Source of the DNA: Acetobacter aceti
Lineage (GTDB): Bacteria; Pseudomonadota; Alphaproteobacteria; Acetobacterales; Acetobacteraceae
Assembly: GCF_002005445.1 (NCBI RefSeq)
Contig: NZ_CP014692.1
Location: forward strand, 62,001-126,000
DNA length: 64,000 bases
Direction: 5' to 3'
A program made the translations under genes and the position numbers. Positions 1 through 8,709 of this stretch are shown here, piece after piece. The notes beneath the pieces are model-generated. The model saw only the letters and a list, made by a program, of their open reading frames with translations. It did not search any database and was not told where the DNA came from. The stretch's first letter is position 1. Every line of letters starts with the position of its first letter.

Positions 1-2
1 CC

Positions 3-410
3 GGGTCGGCTTCTGTCGATGACGCCGTGTTTCTCGCCATGGAGGGTGACAAGGCCGGGGCCGATCTTGCGCTGGAGCGGGCGCTATCGGAAGGCGCAAA
101 CCCGGTGGCCATGGCGCGTGTTCTGCTCAGTCATATCGGGCGGCTGCGTCGGGTCAAGGCGGAGCTGGAGCTGGGTCAGAGCCGGATGGACGCGATGAAG
201 ACGCTTCGGCCTCCGGTGTTTTTCAAGAAACAGCAGGCGTTCGAGCGGGCGCTGGACACATGGTCACTGCCTGCGTTGCTTGATCTGGCCCGACGGACGC
301 AAGCATTTGAATTTGCGTGCAAGCAGACGGGTTCAATGGATGTCCTGCTGTGCCGCCGTCATCTGGCGGGCATCGCTGCGAGAGCAGCGGCCAACCGCCG
401 CCGCTCTTGA
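3..410 (+). CDS. holA: DNA polymerase III delta subunit, C-terminal part (5' truncated by window edge)
   Basis: The frame is open from the first bases of the window, so the true start lies outside; a GTG at 27 is internal. The 135 visible residues match the C-terminal collar-type helical domain of HolA, with the run SVDDAVFLAMEGD followed by helices rich in Leu and Arg (LLSHIGRLRRVK, PPVFFKKQQAF). HolA is the clamp-loader subunit that opens the beta sliding clamp in the cytoplasm. The N-terminal AAA+-like part cannot be seen. The assignment rests on remembered family resemblance. The gene ends just before a palindromic repeat that separates it from a convergent gene. Confidence 0.75.
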   Translation, partial: GSASVDDAVFLAMEGDKAGADLALERALSEGANPVAMARVLLSHIGRLRRVKAELELGQSRMDAMKTLRPPVFFKKQQAFERALDTWSLPALLDLARRTQAFEFACKQTGSMDVLLCRRHLAGIAARAAANRRRS

Positions 411-421
411 AGCTCCCCTTC

Positions 422-508
422 AGAAGTCAGGAAGTCTTCGGTGAAGCTTGTTTCAAAAAGATTCAGGTGACGCCGTTTTTTTGAAAAAAGCGGCATCCGA
501 AGACTTCT
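422..508. repeat. Dispersed palindromic repeat, copy 1
   Basis: An imperfect long hairpin between convergent holA and the lipocalin gene. The outer arms are perfect over 11 bp (GAAGTCTTCGG at 431-441, CCGAAGACTTC at 497-507). The inner arms carry TGAAGCTTGTTTCAAAAA and TTTTTTTGAAAAAAGC. The same element recurs at 23171 and 29219. It could serve as a two-way terminator for both neighbours. Confidence 0.75.
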
Positions 509-531
509 GTTTCCAGTCCGGGCTTGTGGAT

Positions 532-1065
532 TTAATGAGCCCGGCGGAAGCGGATGATGCTGCGTGACATCTTGCCGCCACCCCAGTTCGGCATTTTCCG
601 CCACGGCGTGATGACGCTGGCGAACTCACCATCCACCGTCACCGTGCGGCGTTGTTCGGTGCCGACCCATTGCGGTGCCCAGGCGGTCTCCACCGAGGTG
701 ACCCACTGGTTTCCCTCAATGCGGTAACGACCGATATAGGCGACCAGCGTATTCAGCAGTTCCAGATGATCATCCACGGTTTCCGCAGGCGTGCGGTTGC
801 TGCCTTCCAGATTGAAAGCCACCCAGTTGTCGGGCGTGAAAATGACACGACCGCGCGGGGTCGCGCCCATCGCGTCAATGAATTCACCCGTTTCCTGCAA
901 CTCAACCTGATAGGAAACAAGCTGCCATGTGCCGATCAGGGCCTTCTTGAGGTCCTCGCCAACCAGCTCAGACAAATGTTTGTTTTTTTCATCCGAAACA
1001 ACGGCGCCGGTCACGGCAGACTTCAGTTCTGCCGTCTTGGGACTTTTCTCCTGAATGATATTCAC
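532..1065 (-). CDS. Lipocalin-like domain protein
   Basis: A 177-residue protein with the pattern of the bacterial lipocalin-like family: LIGTWQLVSYQVE near the start of the fold, then GRVIFTPDNWVAFNLEG, a helical YIGRYRIEG and a terminal beta-rich stretch. The family's ligand and function are not established. The start is a GTG at 1065 because AGGAG lies 7 bases before it; an ATG at 1161 in the same frame would leave only 12 bases to the divergent LysR gene. The 108 bp between the two genes is then a shared promoter region, which suggests LysR-type control, an inference from layout. Confidence 0.7.
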   Translation of the reverse strand: MNIIQEKSPKTAELKSAVTGAVVSDEKNKHLSELVGEDLKKALIGTWQLVSYQVELQETGEFIDAMGATPRGRVIFTPDNWVAFNLEGSNRTPAETVDDHLELLNTLVAYIGRYRIEGNQWVTSVETAWAPQWVGTEQRRTVTVDGEFASVITPWRKMPNWGGGKMSRSIIRFRRAH

Positions 1066-1173
1066 GTCATAACTCCTCTGATCTGAGTAGAGTATGCGCT
1101 CAAGAAATGGTGATCCGGTAGCAGCTTTAAAAACAAAACGCTTTTTCAGCTGACGCAACAATGGACCAGTGAC

Positions 1174-2115
1174 ATGCAGGGCGAAGCCAGCGATCTGAGA
1201 TTTTTCATCAACCTCGTCGATGCGGGGAGCATCACCGCCGCCGCCCGCGCCTTGGGCACGTCGCCGGCCGTCATCTCCCGGAGACTCGCGACCCTTGAAG
1301 CGCGACTCGGTGTGACGCTCATCATCAGAACCACCCGCGTTTTTCGTCTCAGTGAGGCCGGGCAGGTCTATTATGAGCGGGCGCTGGTGATTGTCGCGGA
1401 AATCGACACACTCGAAAACGAGATCGCTTCATCCAGTGGCGAGCCACAGGGCAGCCTGATCGTCGGAGCGCCGATGGAACTGGGGCGGCGGCAGATCGCC
1501 CCGTTCATCGAGGCGTTCAGCGAACGCTACCCCAAACTTCAGGTCAGTCTCGTGCTCGCCAGCGAAGGCATACACGACCCCGGAGACGGCCTTCTGGATA
1601 TCAACATCCGTCTGGGCCTGCCCGATACGCCCGGTTCGATCGTCACGCTTCTGGCCACCACACGTCGTGTGCTCTGCGCCTCTCCGGCCTATTTCGAGAA
1701 TCGGCTTGTCCCGCAGACACCCGACGAACTCGCCAACCACGAATGTCTGTGCATCAGGCGGCAGAAAACGATGACCGTTCTCAACAAATGGGCCGTCGGC
1801 AACGAAAGCGAAAAGCATGTGGTGACGGTGAATCCGAAGCTCTCCAGCACCAACTGCGAGATCGTCCATGACTGGGCGGTTTCGGGACGTGGAATTGCCT
1901 ATAAACTGCTCAGCGACGTGTATCGCGATATCGCGAGCGGGCGGCTGGTCCGAATCCTGCCCGATTTTTATGGCGAGAAAGTCGATCTCTACGCGGTCAT
2001 GCTGCCGCGCCAGCAGTCCAACGCCAATGTGCGCGCCTTTCTGGAACTGTTGCGGGAGTTTTTCCGTGACGCGGGTGGGTTTGGCGATGAACTGGCGACT
2101 GACCTGCCACGCTGA
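1174..2115 (+). CDS. LysR-family transcriptional regulator
   Basis: A 313-residue regulator with the LysR winged-helix domain at residues 1-65 (FFINLVDAGSITAAARALGTSPAVISRRLATLEARLGVTLI is the typical HTH and linker), followed by a periplasmic-binding-protein-like effector domain to about residue 300. The length is normal. It is divergent from the lipocalin-like gene, the usual position for a LysR regulator and its target. The effector cannot be deduced. The overall pattern resembles the CrgA/DsdC-like branch that often controls small oxidoreductases, but this is not decisive. Confidence 0.88.
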   Translation: MQGEASDLRFFINLVDAGSITAAARALGTSPAVISRRLATLEARLGVTLIIRTTRVFRLSEAGQVYYERALVIVAEIDTLENEIASSSGEPQGSLIVGAPMELGRRQIAPFIEAFSERYPKLQVSLVLASEGIHDPGDGLLDINIRLGLPDTPGSIVTLLATTRRVLCASPAYFENRLVPQTPDELANHECLCIRRQKTMTVLNKWAVGNESEKHVVTVNPKLSSTNCEIVHDWAVSGRGIAYKLLSDVYRDIASGRLVRILPDFYGEKVDLYAVMLPRQQSNANVRAFLELLREFFRDAGGFGDELATDLPR

Positions 2116-2254
2116 CCGGATTTATCGTCCTTTCGATTCTGCCGCAGTTGCTTCGCGCTGTCGCGTTTCCCGTCATTGCGCTGTATGACGACATCCGCTG
2201 GATCAAGGGGCGCTGCTCAGGACGCGCCAAACACAAAGGGAGGAGCCCGCACGC

Positions 2255-4042
2255 ATGTCTGACTGTCTGTTCCAACGCTACCGCGCACATGTACTGGATG
2301 TCCTGCGTCGCATCGTGCCGGATATCGACGAGGATCTTCTCGCCCGCGTGGAACTGACGCCGACACGCGACCCTGTTCACGGTGACATGGCGACAAACGC
2401 GGCGCTGATCGCGTCCAAGCCAGCGCGTCGCAAGCCCGTCGATATTGCAGCAGATATCGCGACATCGCTGCTCGGTGTTGAAGGCATCGCCTCCGCCGAG
2501 GCGGCCGGGCCGGGCTTCGTCAACATCACCCTCAACCATTCCGTTCTACAGGATGTCATCCCCTCCGTGCTGAAAGCCGGTGAGGCGTTTGGTGACTCGC
2601 AGATCGGCAAGGGAACGAAGGTCAACGTCGAATACGTCTCCTGCAACCCGACCGGCCCGGTCCATGTCGGTCACTGTCGCGGCGCGGTGGTCGGTGACGC
2701 GCTGGCCAATCTGCTGGACAAGGCGGGCTACGACGTCACCAAGGAATTCTACATCAACGACGCGGGCAATCAGGTCGCGGCGCTGGCATGGGCCACCTAC
2801 TGGCGTTACCTTCAGGCCATCGGTTCGACGATGGATGCCGAGGCGTTCAACGCCATCACGCCGAACGGTCTGCAATATCAGGGCGAGTATCTGATCCCCA
2901 TCGGACAGGCTCTGGCCGAGGCTCACGGCGCTTCGCTTGCAGAGGACGGCGCAAAGCCCGCTCCCGCCGAGAAATGGTTTGCGCTGGTCAAGGATTTCGC
3001 CGTCGCCCGCATGATGGACGGCATTCGCGAGGATCTGCTGACGCTTGGTGTGAAGCATGATGTCTTCACTTCCGAAGCGAAGGTGCTGGCGGACGGCGTC
3101 ACCGACCGCGCCATCAAGGCGCTCGAAGACAAGGGCCTGCTTTATGAAGGCGTGCTGGAGCCGCCCAAAGGCAAGCTGCCGGATGACTGGGAGGTCCGCC
3201 CGCAGACCCTGTTCCGCTCCACGGAATTCGGCGACGACGTGGACCGTCCGCTCCGCAAGTCGGACGGCACGAACACCTATTTCGCCAATGACATCGGCTA
3301 CCACCTCGACAAGGTCGAGCGTGGCGAGCAGGTGCTGATCGACGTGCTGGGCGCGGACCACGGCGGCTATGTCAGCCGCATGAAGGCGGCCGTGAAGGCG
3401 CTGACAGACGGCAGGGTGCCGCTGGAAGTGCCGCTGTGCCAGATCGTGCATATCGTGCGCGACGGCCAGCCGGTCCGCATGTCCAAGCGCGCCGGTACGT
3501 TCGTGACGTTGAGCGATCTGCTGGATGAAGTCGGCAAGGACGCCGTGCGTTTCACCATGCTGACCCGCAAGAGCGACGCGCAGATGGAGTTCGATCTGGA
3601 CGCCGTGGTGGCGCAGACCCGCGACAACCCGGTGTTCTATGTGCAGTATGCCCATGCCCGCTGCCGTTCGGTCCTGCGCGCCGCCGAGGAGATGCTCGGT
3701 GCGGAGGCCGTGGCGTCGGACGCACTGGGAAAGGTGTCTCTCAGGGCGCTTATCGCCGACGCCGAGATTGCGCTGCTGCGTCGGATCGCGAGCTGGCCCC
3801 GCACGATCGAAGGGGCCGCCGTTGCCCGCGAGCCGCATCGGATCGCCTTCTATCTGGGCGATCTGGCCGCCGACTTCCATGCACTGTGGAACCGGGGTCG
3901 CGATGAGACCACCCTGCGCTTTCTGCAGGACAATGACCGTGAAGGAACCCTGGCCCGTGTGGCGCTGGTCGCGGCGACCGCCATGGCCATCCGCTCCGGT
4001 CTGGCTGTCATGGGTGTTGAGCCCGTCGAGGAAATGCGATGA
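2255..4042 (+). CDS. argS: Arginyl-tRNA synthetase
   Basis: A 595-residue class I aminoacyl-tRNA synthetase that charges tRNA-Arg. It has the N-terminal Add1 domain, the HIGH-type signature VHVGHCRGA near residue 137, the MSKR motif (VRMSKRAGTF) near residue 408 and the C-terminal DALR anticodon-binding domain (YVQYAHARCRSVLRAAEEM onwards). Length is normal. The ATG at 2255 follows GGGAGG at a good distance. Its last four bases (ATGA) overlap the start of the SPOR-domain gene, so the two are translationally coupled. The argS-SPOR pairing is common in Alphaproteobacteria. Confidence 0.97.
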   Translation: MSDCLFQRYRAHVLDVLRRIVPDIDEDLLARVELTPTRDPVHGDMATNAALIASKPARRKPVDIAADIATSLLGVEGIASAEAAGPGFVNITLNHSVLQDVIPSVLKAGEAFGDSQIGKGTKVNVEYVSCNPTGPVHVGHCRGAVVGDALANLLDKAGYDVTKEFYINDAGNQVAALAWATYWRYLQAIGSTMDAEAFNAITPNGLQYQGEYLIPIGQALAEAHGASLAEDGAKPAPAEKWFALVKDFAVARMMDGIREDLLTLGVKHDVFTSEAKVLADGVTDRAIKALEDKGLLYEGVLEPPKGKLPDDWEVRPQTLFRSTEFGDDVDRPLRKSDGTNTYFANDIGYHLDKVERGEQVLIDVLGADHGGYVSRMKAAVKALTDGRVPLEVPLCQIVHIVRDGQPVRMSKRAGTFVTLSDLLDEVGKDAVRFTMLTRKSDAQMEFDLDAVVAQTRDNPVFYVQYAHARCRSVLRAAEEMLGAEAVASDALGKVSLRALIADAEIALLRRIASWPRTIEGAAVAREPHRIAFYLGDLAADFHALWNRGRDETTLRFLQDNDREGTLARVALVAATAMAIRSGLAVMGVEPVEEMR

Positions 4043-5100
4043 CCGAAAGCGATTCCCCACCACCCAATCCGCACGAAGACCGTCTCAGTCGTGCCCGTGA
4101 GCGCATGGCGACGGACTATGATGACGACATCCCGCCGCCGCGTCGGCGTGAGAAGGGCGCGGGCAGGGCGTTTGCGCTCGGCTCACTGCTGCCTGCCGAC
4201 AGGACAACGCGTGCGCTGACCTATGGCGCGGTGGGGCTTGGGGCCCTGCTGCTGGTCGGAGTGGGGGGCTGGTCGTTGCTCGGTCACCATCAGAGCGGCA
4301 TTCCCGTCTTTGGGCCGCCTCCTGAACCCATTCGCGAGAAGCCTCTTGATCCGGGCGGCATGGAACTCAACGACATGATGCCGCCGCCCATGGAAACGGA
4401 GCAGCAGGGTGCGACGCATCTGGCGCCTTCTCCCGAGCAGCCTGACCCGGCGGCGCTGGCGGCCCGTTATGGTGCGGCGGCGAAGGATGACGCCCTGAAA
4501 GAGGCTGCGCCGAAAGAAGAGACGGCGAAAGCTGCGGCTCCACCTGCGGAAGAAAAGACAGCCGTCGCCGGGAGTGAGCAGGCTCCTGCGCCGGAAGAAT
4601 CCAATGCGCCTGCTGATCCGGAAAAAGAGGCTCCCGGGAAGGCGCTGCCGAGCGAAGACAGCACCACCGCTCCTTCTGCGACCGCAAAGGAAGCGCCTGC
4701 TTCGGAGGCTGGTAACGGGGCCATTGAAGAGGCTCCCCCGGAGGCCAGACAGCCGGTTGCCCCGACAGCCAGGGTTGCCAGCAAAACAGCAAAACCTGTC
4801 ACCGACAGGCCTGAGGCGACGAAGGCAGCAGGCGCCGTGTCCGCTGCGGCCTCCGGACCTTACGGTGTTCAGCTTGCCGCCCTCAACTCGCAGGATGCCG
4901 CCCTCAAGGAGTGGGACAGAATCAGGAGCATTTCCCCGGATCTCTTTGCCGGGCATTCTCCTGTGATCGAGAAGGTGACTCACACCAACGCGATTTTCTA
5001 CCGTCTGCGCACCAGGGGTTTTGACAGCATCGCGTCCGCCCGGACGTTCTGTGACAGTCTCCGCGAACATGGACATGCCTGTAACGTCCTGCGCCCCTGA
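4039..5100 (+). CDS. SPOR-domain membrane protein
   Basis: A 353-residue protein with a charged cytoplasmic N-terminus, one membrane segment at about residues 68-92 (LTYGAVGLGALLLVGVGGW), a long low-complexity Ala/Glu/Pro/Lys linker of about 170 residues typical of a periplasmic spacer, and a C-terminal SPOR domain (PYGVQLAALNSQDAALKEW, then FYRLRTRGFDSIASARTFC). SPOR domains bind denuded septal peptidoglycan, so a role in cell division or cell-wall turnover is likely. It starts inside the argS stop by four bases. In relatives a nagZ gene often lies between this gene and scpA; here scpA follows at once. Confidence 0.88.
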   Translation: MTESDSPPPNPHEDRLSRARERMATDYDDDIPPPRRREKGAGRAFALGSLLPADRTTRALTYGAVGLGALLLVGVGGWSLLGHHQSGIPVFGPPPEPIREKPLDPGGMELNDMMPPPMETEQQGATHLAPSPEQPDPAALAARYGAAAKDDALKEAAPKEETAKAAAPPAEEKTAVAGSEQAPAPEESNAPADPEKEAPGKALPSEDSTTAPSATAKEAPASEAGNGAIEEAPPEARQPVAPTARVASKTAKPVTDRPEATKAAGAVSAAASGPYGVQLAALNSQDAALKEWDRIRSISPDLFAGHSPVIEKVTHTNAIFYRLRTRGFDSIASARTFCDSLREHGHACNVLRP

Positions 5101-5104
5101 GTTC

Positions 5105-5944
5105 ATGCTCGCCGACTTCGGAGTCCGTGGCGTGTGCAGCCCGGAAAAAGGTGACGGAACAGGAGAGTCGCAGGAGGAAGGGGGGGAGCTTCGGTCTCCC
5201 CTGCTGCATCTGGACGGCTTCGAGGGGCCGCTGGACCTGCTGCTCGACCTTGCGCGGGCGCAGAAGGTTGATCTGGCCAGGATTTCGATCCTCCAGCTTG
5301 TCGAACAGTACCTCGCTGTTGTGGAGTCCGCCCGGTCGATCCGGCTGGAGCTGGCCGCCGACTGGCTGGTCATGGCCGCTTGGCTGGCATGGCTGAAATC
5401 CCGCTTGCTGCTCCCGCCGGAAGACGGGCCGGACGAGGAAGCCGAGGATGCGGCGGAGCTGCTTGCGGCCCGTCTGGAGGAGCTGGCCCGTATCGGGGCT
5501 GCGGCTGAATGGCTGGCGGCCCGTCCGCAGCTTGGACGCGATGTCTTTTCCCGTGGCGCCAGCGAGACGCTTGTGGAAATCGACCGGTCCGGTCTGGCGC
5601 TGGATGTCCCTCAACTGATGCGGGCCTACATGGCCGTCATCCGGCGCTCGGCGCGCCATCGGATCTACACGCCACGGACCATCCGGTTCTGGTCCGTGCA
5701 GGACGCGCTGGCGCGGCTGCGTAAACTGCTGGGCAGCACGCCGCCGGGCTGGAACGCGCTGGACGACTTCATGCCGGATCTTCCTGATGGCGCCGACGAG
5801 GTCGAAGGTGTGCGGATCCGGCGCGCAGCCATGGCGGGCACACTGATCGCGGGTCTTGAGCTGGCCAAAAGCGGCATGCTGGAACTGAAACAGGAAGAGG
5901 CGTTCGGGCGGATCATGCTCAGACCGCAAGGGGAAGAGGCATGA
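5105..5944 (+). CDS. scpA: Segregation and condensation protein A
   Basis: Kleisin subunit of the SMC-ScpAB chromosome condensation complex. The ScpA signature LLHLDGFEGPLDLLLDLARAQKVDL begins about 33 residues after the proposed start, followed by the long acidic helix and the C-terminal winged helix (VEGVRIRRAAMAGTLIAGLELAKSGML). The frame extends upstream to a TTG at 5021, and ATGs at 5069 and 5075 are alternatives that would overlap the SPOR gene; none has a clear ribosome-binding site. I chose 5105 because it begins four bases after the preceding stop. The stop overlaps the scpB start (ATGA). Confidence 0.92.
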   Translation: MLADFGVRGVCSPEKGDGTGESQEEGGELRSPLLHLDGFEGPLDLLLDLARAQKVDLARISILQLVEQYLAVVESARSIRLELAADWLVMAAWLAWLKSRLLLPPEDGPDEEAEDAAELLAARLEELARIGAAAEWLAARPQLGRDVFSRGASETLVEIDRSGLALDVPQLMRAYMAVIRRSARHRIYTPRTIRFWSVQDALARLRKLLGSTPPGWNALDDFMPDLPDGADEVEGVRIRRAAMAGTLIAGLELAKSGMLELKQEEAFGRIMLRPQGEEA

Positions 5945-6861
5945 ACGAGACCGTGCAGTCGCCGGACGATGACAACGCCATTCCGGCTGAACTGTCCCCG
6001 GAGAGCCATTTCCTGACCGGACAGGAGACGTCTGTTCATCAGGTCGCTGGTCCGGTGGAAGAGAATACTTCAGGTCAGACTCTTTCTTTACCGCAGATCT
6101 CGTCTCCTGAATCCTCCGGAACGGTGGACGAAGACGCCGCAGTGATTGCCGCGCTCACCCAGAGCGAAAGCCGGCAGCCGCTTTCGATAACGCCATCCGA
6201 CGAAGCCGTCCGGCTTGTGGAGGCGATGATTTTCGCCAGCACTGACCCCGTGAGCGCCCGCGCCATTCTCGGTTTACTGGAAGGGCAGGGACTGGTTCCG
6301 GACGCCGTGGATGACATTGGAGCCTATGTCCGCGCTGTGCTGGCCACTCTTGTCGCCCGTTATGCAGGACGCGGCGTCGTGCCGGTGGAAGTGGCCGGAG
6401 GGTGGCAGTTTCGGACGGCCTCTGATCTTGCTCCCCGGCTCACACGGGTCATGCCGAAGCCGCGGCGGCTTCAGAGGGCGACCATGGAGACGCTGGCGAT
6501 CATTGCCTATCACCAGCCTTGCACCCGCGCCGAGATCGAGGAAATTCGCGGTGTCAGCGTCAATCAGAACACGCTTGATACGTTGATCGAGGAGTCACTG
6601 ATCGCGCCGCGTGGCCGCAAGGAAGTGCCGGGACGCCCGGTCCTGTGGGGCACAACGCCTGACTTCCTCCGCCATTTTGGTCTGAAAAGCCTTAATGATC
6701 TACCGCGTCGGGAAGAGCTGATGAGCGATACGCTCACATCGCCCCGACATCCGCTGGACAACACGGCTGATCTGCTGGCGCCCCGCCCCGCCCCTGCTGA
6801 AGAAGCGGAAGGCGTGATTGTTGAGGAAGAGGCGGCTCCTGACAGTCCGGAAGAAAACTGA
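5941..6861 (+). CDS. scpB: Segregation and condensation protein B
   Basis: A 306-residue partner of ScpA. The two winged-helix domains begin near residue 85 (EAVRLVEAMIFASTDPVSARAI) and include the highly conserved ETLAIIAYHQPCTRAEIEEIRGV and GRPVLWGTTPDFLRHFGL. The first 85 residues are a Ser/Glu/Pro-rich extension with no clear fold and the last 60 are also acidic and low in complexity, which makes this protein longer than the usual 180-220 residues. It overlaps scpA by four bases and is surely co-translated with it. No tat genes follow, unlike in many relatives. Confidence 0.93.
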   Translation: MNETVQSPDDDNAIPAELSPESHFLTGQETSVHQVAGPVEENTSGQTLSLPQISSPESSGTVDEDAAVIAALTQSESRQPLSITPSDEAVRLVEAMIFASTDPVSARAILGLLEGQGLVPDAVDDIGAYVRAVLATLVARYAGRGVVPVEVAGGWQFRTASDLAPRLTRVMPKPRRLQRATMETLAIIAYHQPCTRAEIEEIRGVSVNQNTLDTLIEESLIAPRGRKEVPGRPVLWGTTPDFLRHFGLKSLNDLPRREELMSDTLTSPRHPLDNTADLLAPRPAPAEEAEGVIVEEEAAPDSPEEN

Positions 6862-7276
6862 AGCTGGCTTTTGACGCAGGGCCTTGAGCGCTGTGGACAG
6901 GATCTGATCTGCTGGTTTTCTCTGAGTTCTTATGTGAGTGGTATTTGATGTGGCTTGCTGACGGCGAACAGTATTGGAATTTTCGTTTCTGACAAAAGAC
7001 GGGATTTCTGCCGGATTTGAATGTGCATTTTTTAAATATATAGATTTTTTCATATGAAATGAGATGAGTGGCGGCCTTGTCAAAGGTAAGCATGGAAACG
7101 TCACGCGCCGCCGACTGGAACTGAAGCGCCTGTTTCTGTCCGCAGAACAGTGTCTATCACTTATGTCAAACAGAACTGAAATTAAAAAGGTTTTGAAAAC
7201 ACATCATTTTTTGTGTGGAGACGGATACTTTCCGCAGGCCGTGTGTGGTCTGCCTTCAGACCTGAACCGGTATTCT

Positions 7277-8020
7277 ATGACAAAACCGGAGAGAGGCGCT
7301 TTGACTGGCCAGAATTTTGATGCCTGCCTAGATTTTGTTCGTACTGCAGAGGGTGGGTATAGTGAGGATCCAAAAGATCTGGGTAACTGGCTTCCTGATG
7401 AAAATGGCCGCAAGGGCGTTCTGATCGGCAGTCATTACGGTGTATCTGCGGCTATGCTGGCGTCCTGGAAGAAGCCCCATCCTGTTTCGCCGGACGACAT
7501 GCGCAATCTGGATCTGGATACTTTTGACGCTATCGCACGTTCCAGATTCTGGAATCCGCTAGTCTGCACCGCTCTTCCTCCCGGACTTGATCTCATGGTG
7601 TTCGATTTCGGATGGAACTGCGGGGTTTCGGCGTCAGCCCGCCTGTTGCAGAGAATGGTGGGGGTTACGATGGACGGCTGTATCGGTCCGCAGACTCTTG
7701 CCGCACTGAATCAGATGAATGCCTCTGATCTTCTGCCCCAGATTGATCCGGAAAATCTTGCCACATTGCACGCACGTCTTGGTTTGCCGCCAAGCAGTGG
7801 AATCGGTCCCGAAGTAAAGCGGGCCCTCGAATGCAGGCAGACGATGGCGCTGTTGCTGGTGCTTGTCCTCTCGGGAATGCAGGAGCGGGAATACAGGGTG
7901 CGGGCCGGTTTCAGACGATGGGGGCGAGGCTGGCTGGCACGCACGAAGCGCCGGACCGAAACAGCCCTTGCGCTTGTCGTTGCTGCCAAAGGCAGGGAAA
8001 CAGCTTCTGGCATGTACTGA
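7277..8020 (+). CDS. Glycoside hydrolase family 108-type peptidoglycan muramidase
   Basis: A 247-residue protein with the GH108 pattern: FDACLDFVRTAEGGYSEDPKDLGNW carries the expected catalytic Glu in the EGGY motif. The C-terminal part (MVFDFGWNCGVSASARLLQRMVG, then REYRVRAGFRRWGRGWLARTKR) fits the peptidoglycan-binding PG_binding_3 module. It should cleave the glycan chain of peptidoglycan. No signal peptide or lipobox is visible, as in phage endolysins and in TtsA-like secretion muramidases. The frame is open back to 7064 but the extra residues are not conserved-looking, so the start is uncertain. It stands alone between scpB and a small unknown gene. Confidence 0.75.
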   Translation: MTKPERGALTGQNFDACLDFVRTAEGGYSEDPKDLGNWLPDENGRKGVLIGSHYGVSAAMLASWKKPHPVSPDDMRNLDLDTFDAIARSRFWNPLVCTALPPGLDLMVFDFGWNCGVSASARLLQRMVGVTMDGCIGPQTLAALNQMNASDLLPQIDPENLATLHARLGLPPSSGIGPEVKRALECRQTMALLLVLVLSGMQEREYRVRAGFRRWGRGWLARTKRRTETALALVVAAKGRETASGMY

Positions 8021-8125
8021 TATCTGGCTGGCGTCTGCCTTTATCGGAGTCTGAAACTTCGTTGCGTTGATATTGTGCTTCTGTTCTGATTGACGCGCCC
8101 CCTGAATGTTTTTCATGATGCTGGG

Positions 8126-8497
8126 ATGACATCTTCTTCTTCCGGCGCCACCGAAAGTCTTGTTCCTTTGCTTCGCGCAACGGTGAAGCGGGAGGATGTG
8201 ACCCCAGACGAGGATGTGACCCGTCATCTTGCCGGAGTCCTTGGTCTGGTCATGGCGGAATGCACGGCGGCGGCGATCGAGGGTGACAGGGAAGAAGTCG
8301 TCCGGAGCAGCGCAGGATTTATCAAGGGGCTTATTGCGATATGGGCCGATCAGGGTCTCGACCCTGACGCAGTGTGGACAGAGTTGCATTGCCGCATCGA
8401 GATGGGTGAATTGTGCATGCGCCTCAACCACGCCTCAGGTCTACATAAGGGGCGTCGCAAGGGGCCATGGCGGGTTGCGACCAGCAAGCTGCCATAA
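8126..8497 (+). CDS. Small alpha-helical protein of unknown function
   Basis: A 123-residue acidic, probably all-helical protein. The middle (VMAECTAAAIEGDREEVVRSSAGFIKGLIAIWADQGLDPDAVWTEL) vaguely resembles the Glu-rich metal-binding helices of HisE/MazG-type nucleotide pyrophosphohydrolases, but the full ExxE...ExxD pattern is not clear, so I do not assign an activity. The C-terminus is basic (LHKGRRKGPWRVATSKLP). The frame continues upstream to a TTG at 8090; the ATG at 8126 is preferred. It lies between the GH108 gene and cvpA with no overlap to either. Confidence 0.55.
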   Translation: MTSSSSGATESLVPLLRATVKREDVTPDEDVTRHLAGVLGLVMAECTAAAIEGDREEVVRSSAGFIKGLIAIWADQGLDPDAVWTELHCRIEMGELCMRLNHASGLHKGRRKGPWRVATSKLP

Positions 8498-8709
8498 TGT
8501 TCTGCGACGAGGAGTCTGTGCGTGCTCAATTTGTAACGTAAGGTAAAGCTTCGTTGCAATTTTAAGAGGACGTTCAGAACTCTCCGGCTAGTCCTCCCTG
8601 AGACCGGAAGGTGAGGATGAAGAGGCTGCCGTGTTGTGAGGATAAGCACTCCATTGTTCCGGATCAGACTGGTATGTGACGCGGTCACGCCTGATCAGGA
8701 TGCCCTCTG

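Noticed and set aside
2546..4063. 505-codon minus-strand frame opposite argS
   Set aside because: Mirror of argS codon bias; no domains and no ribosome-binding site.
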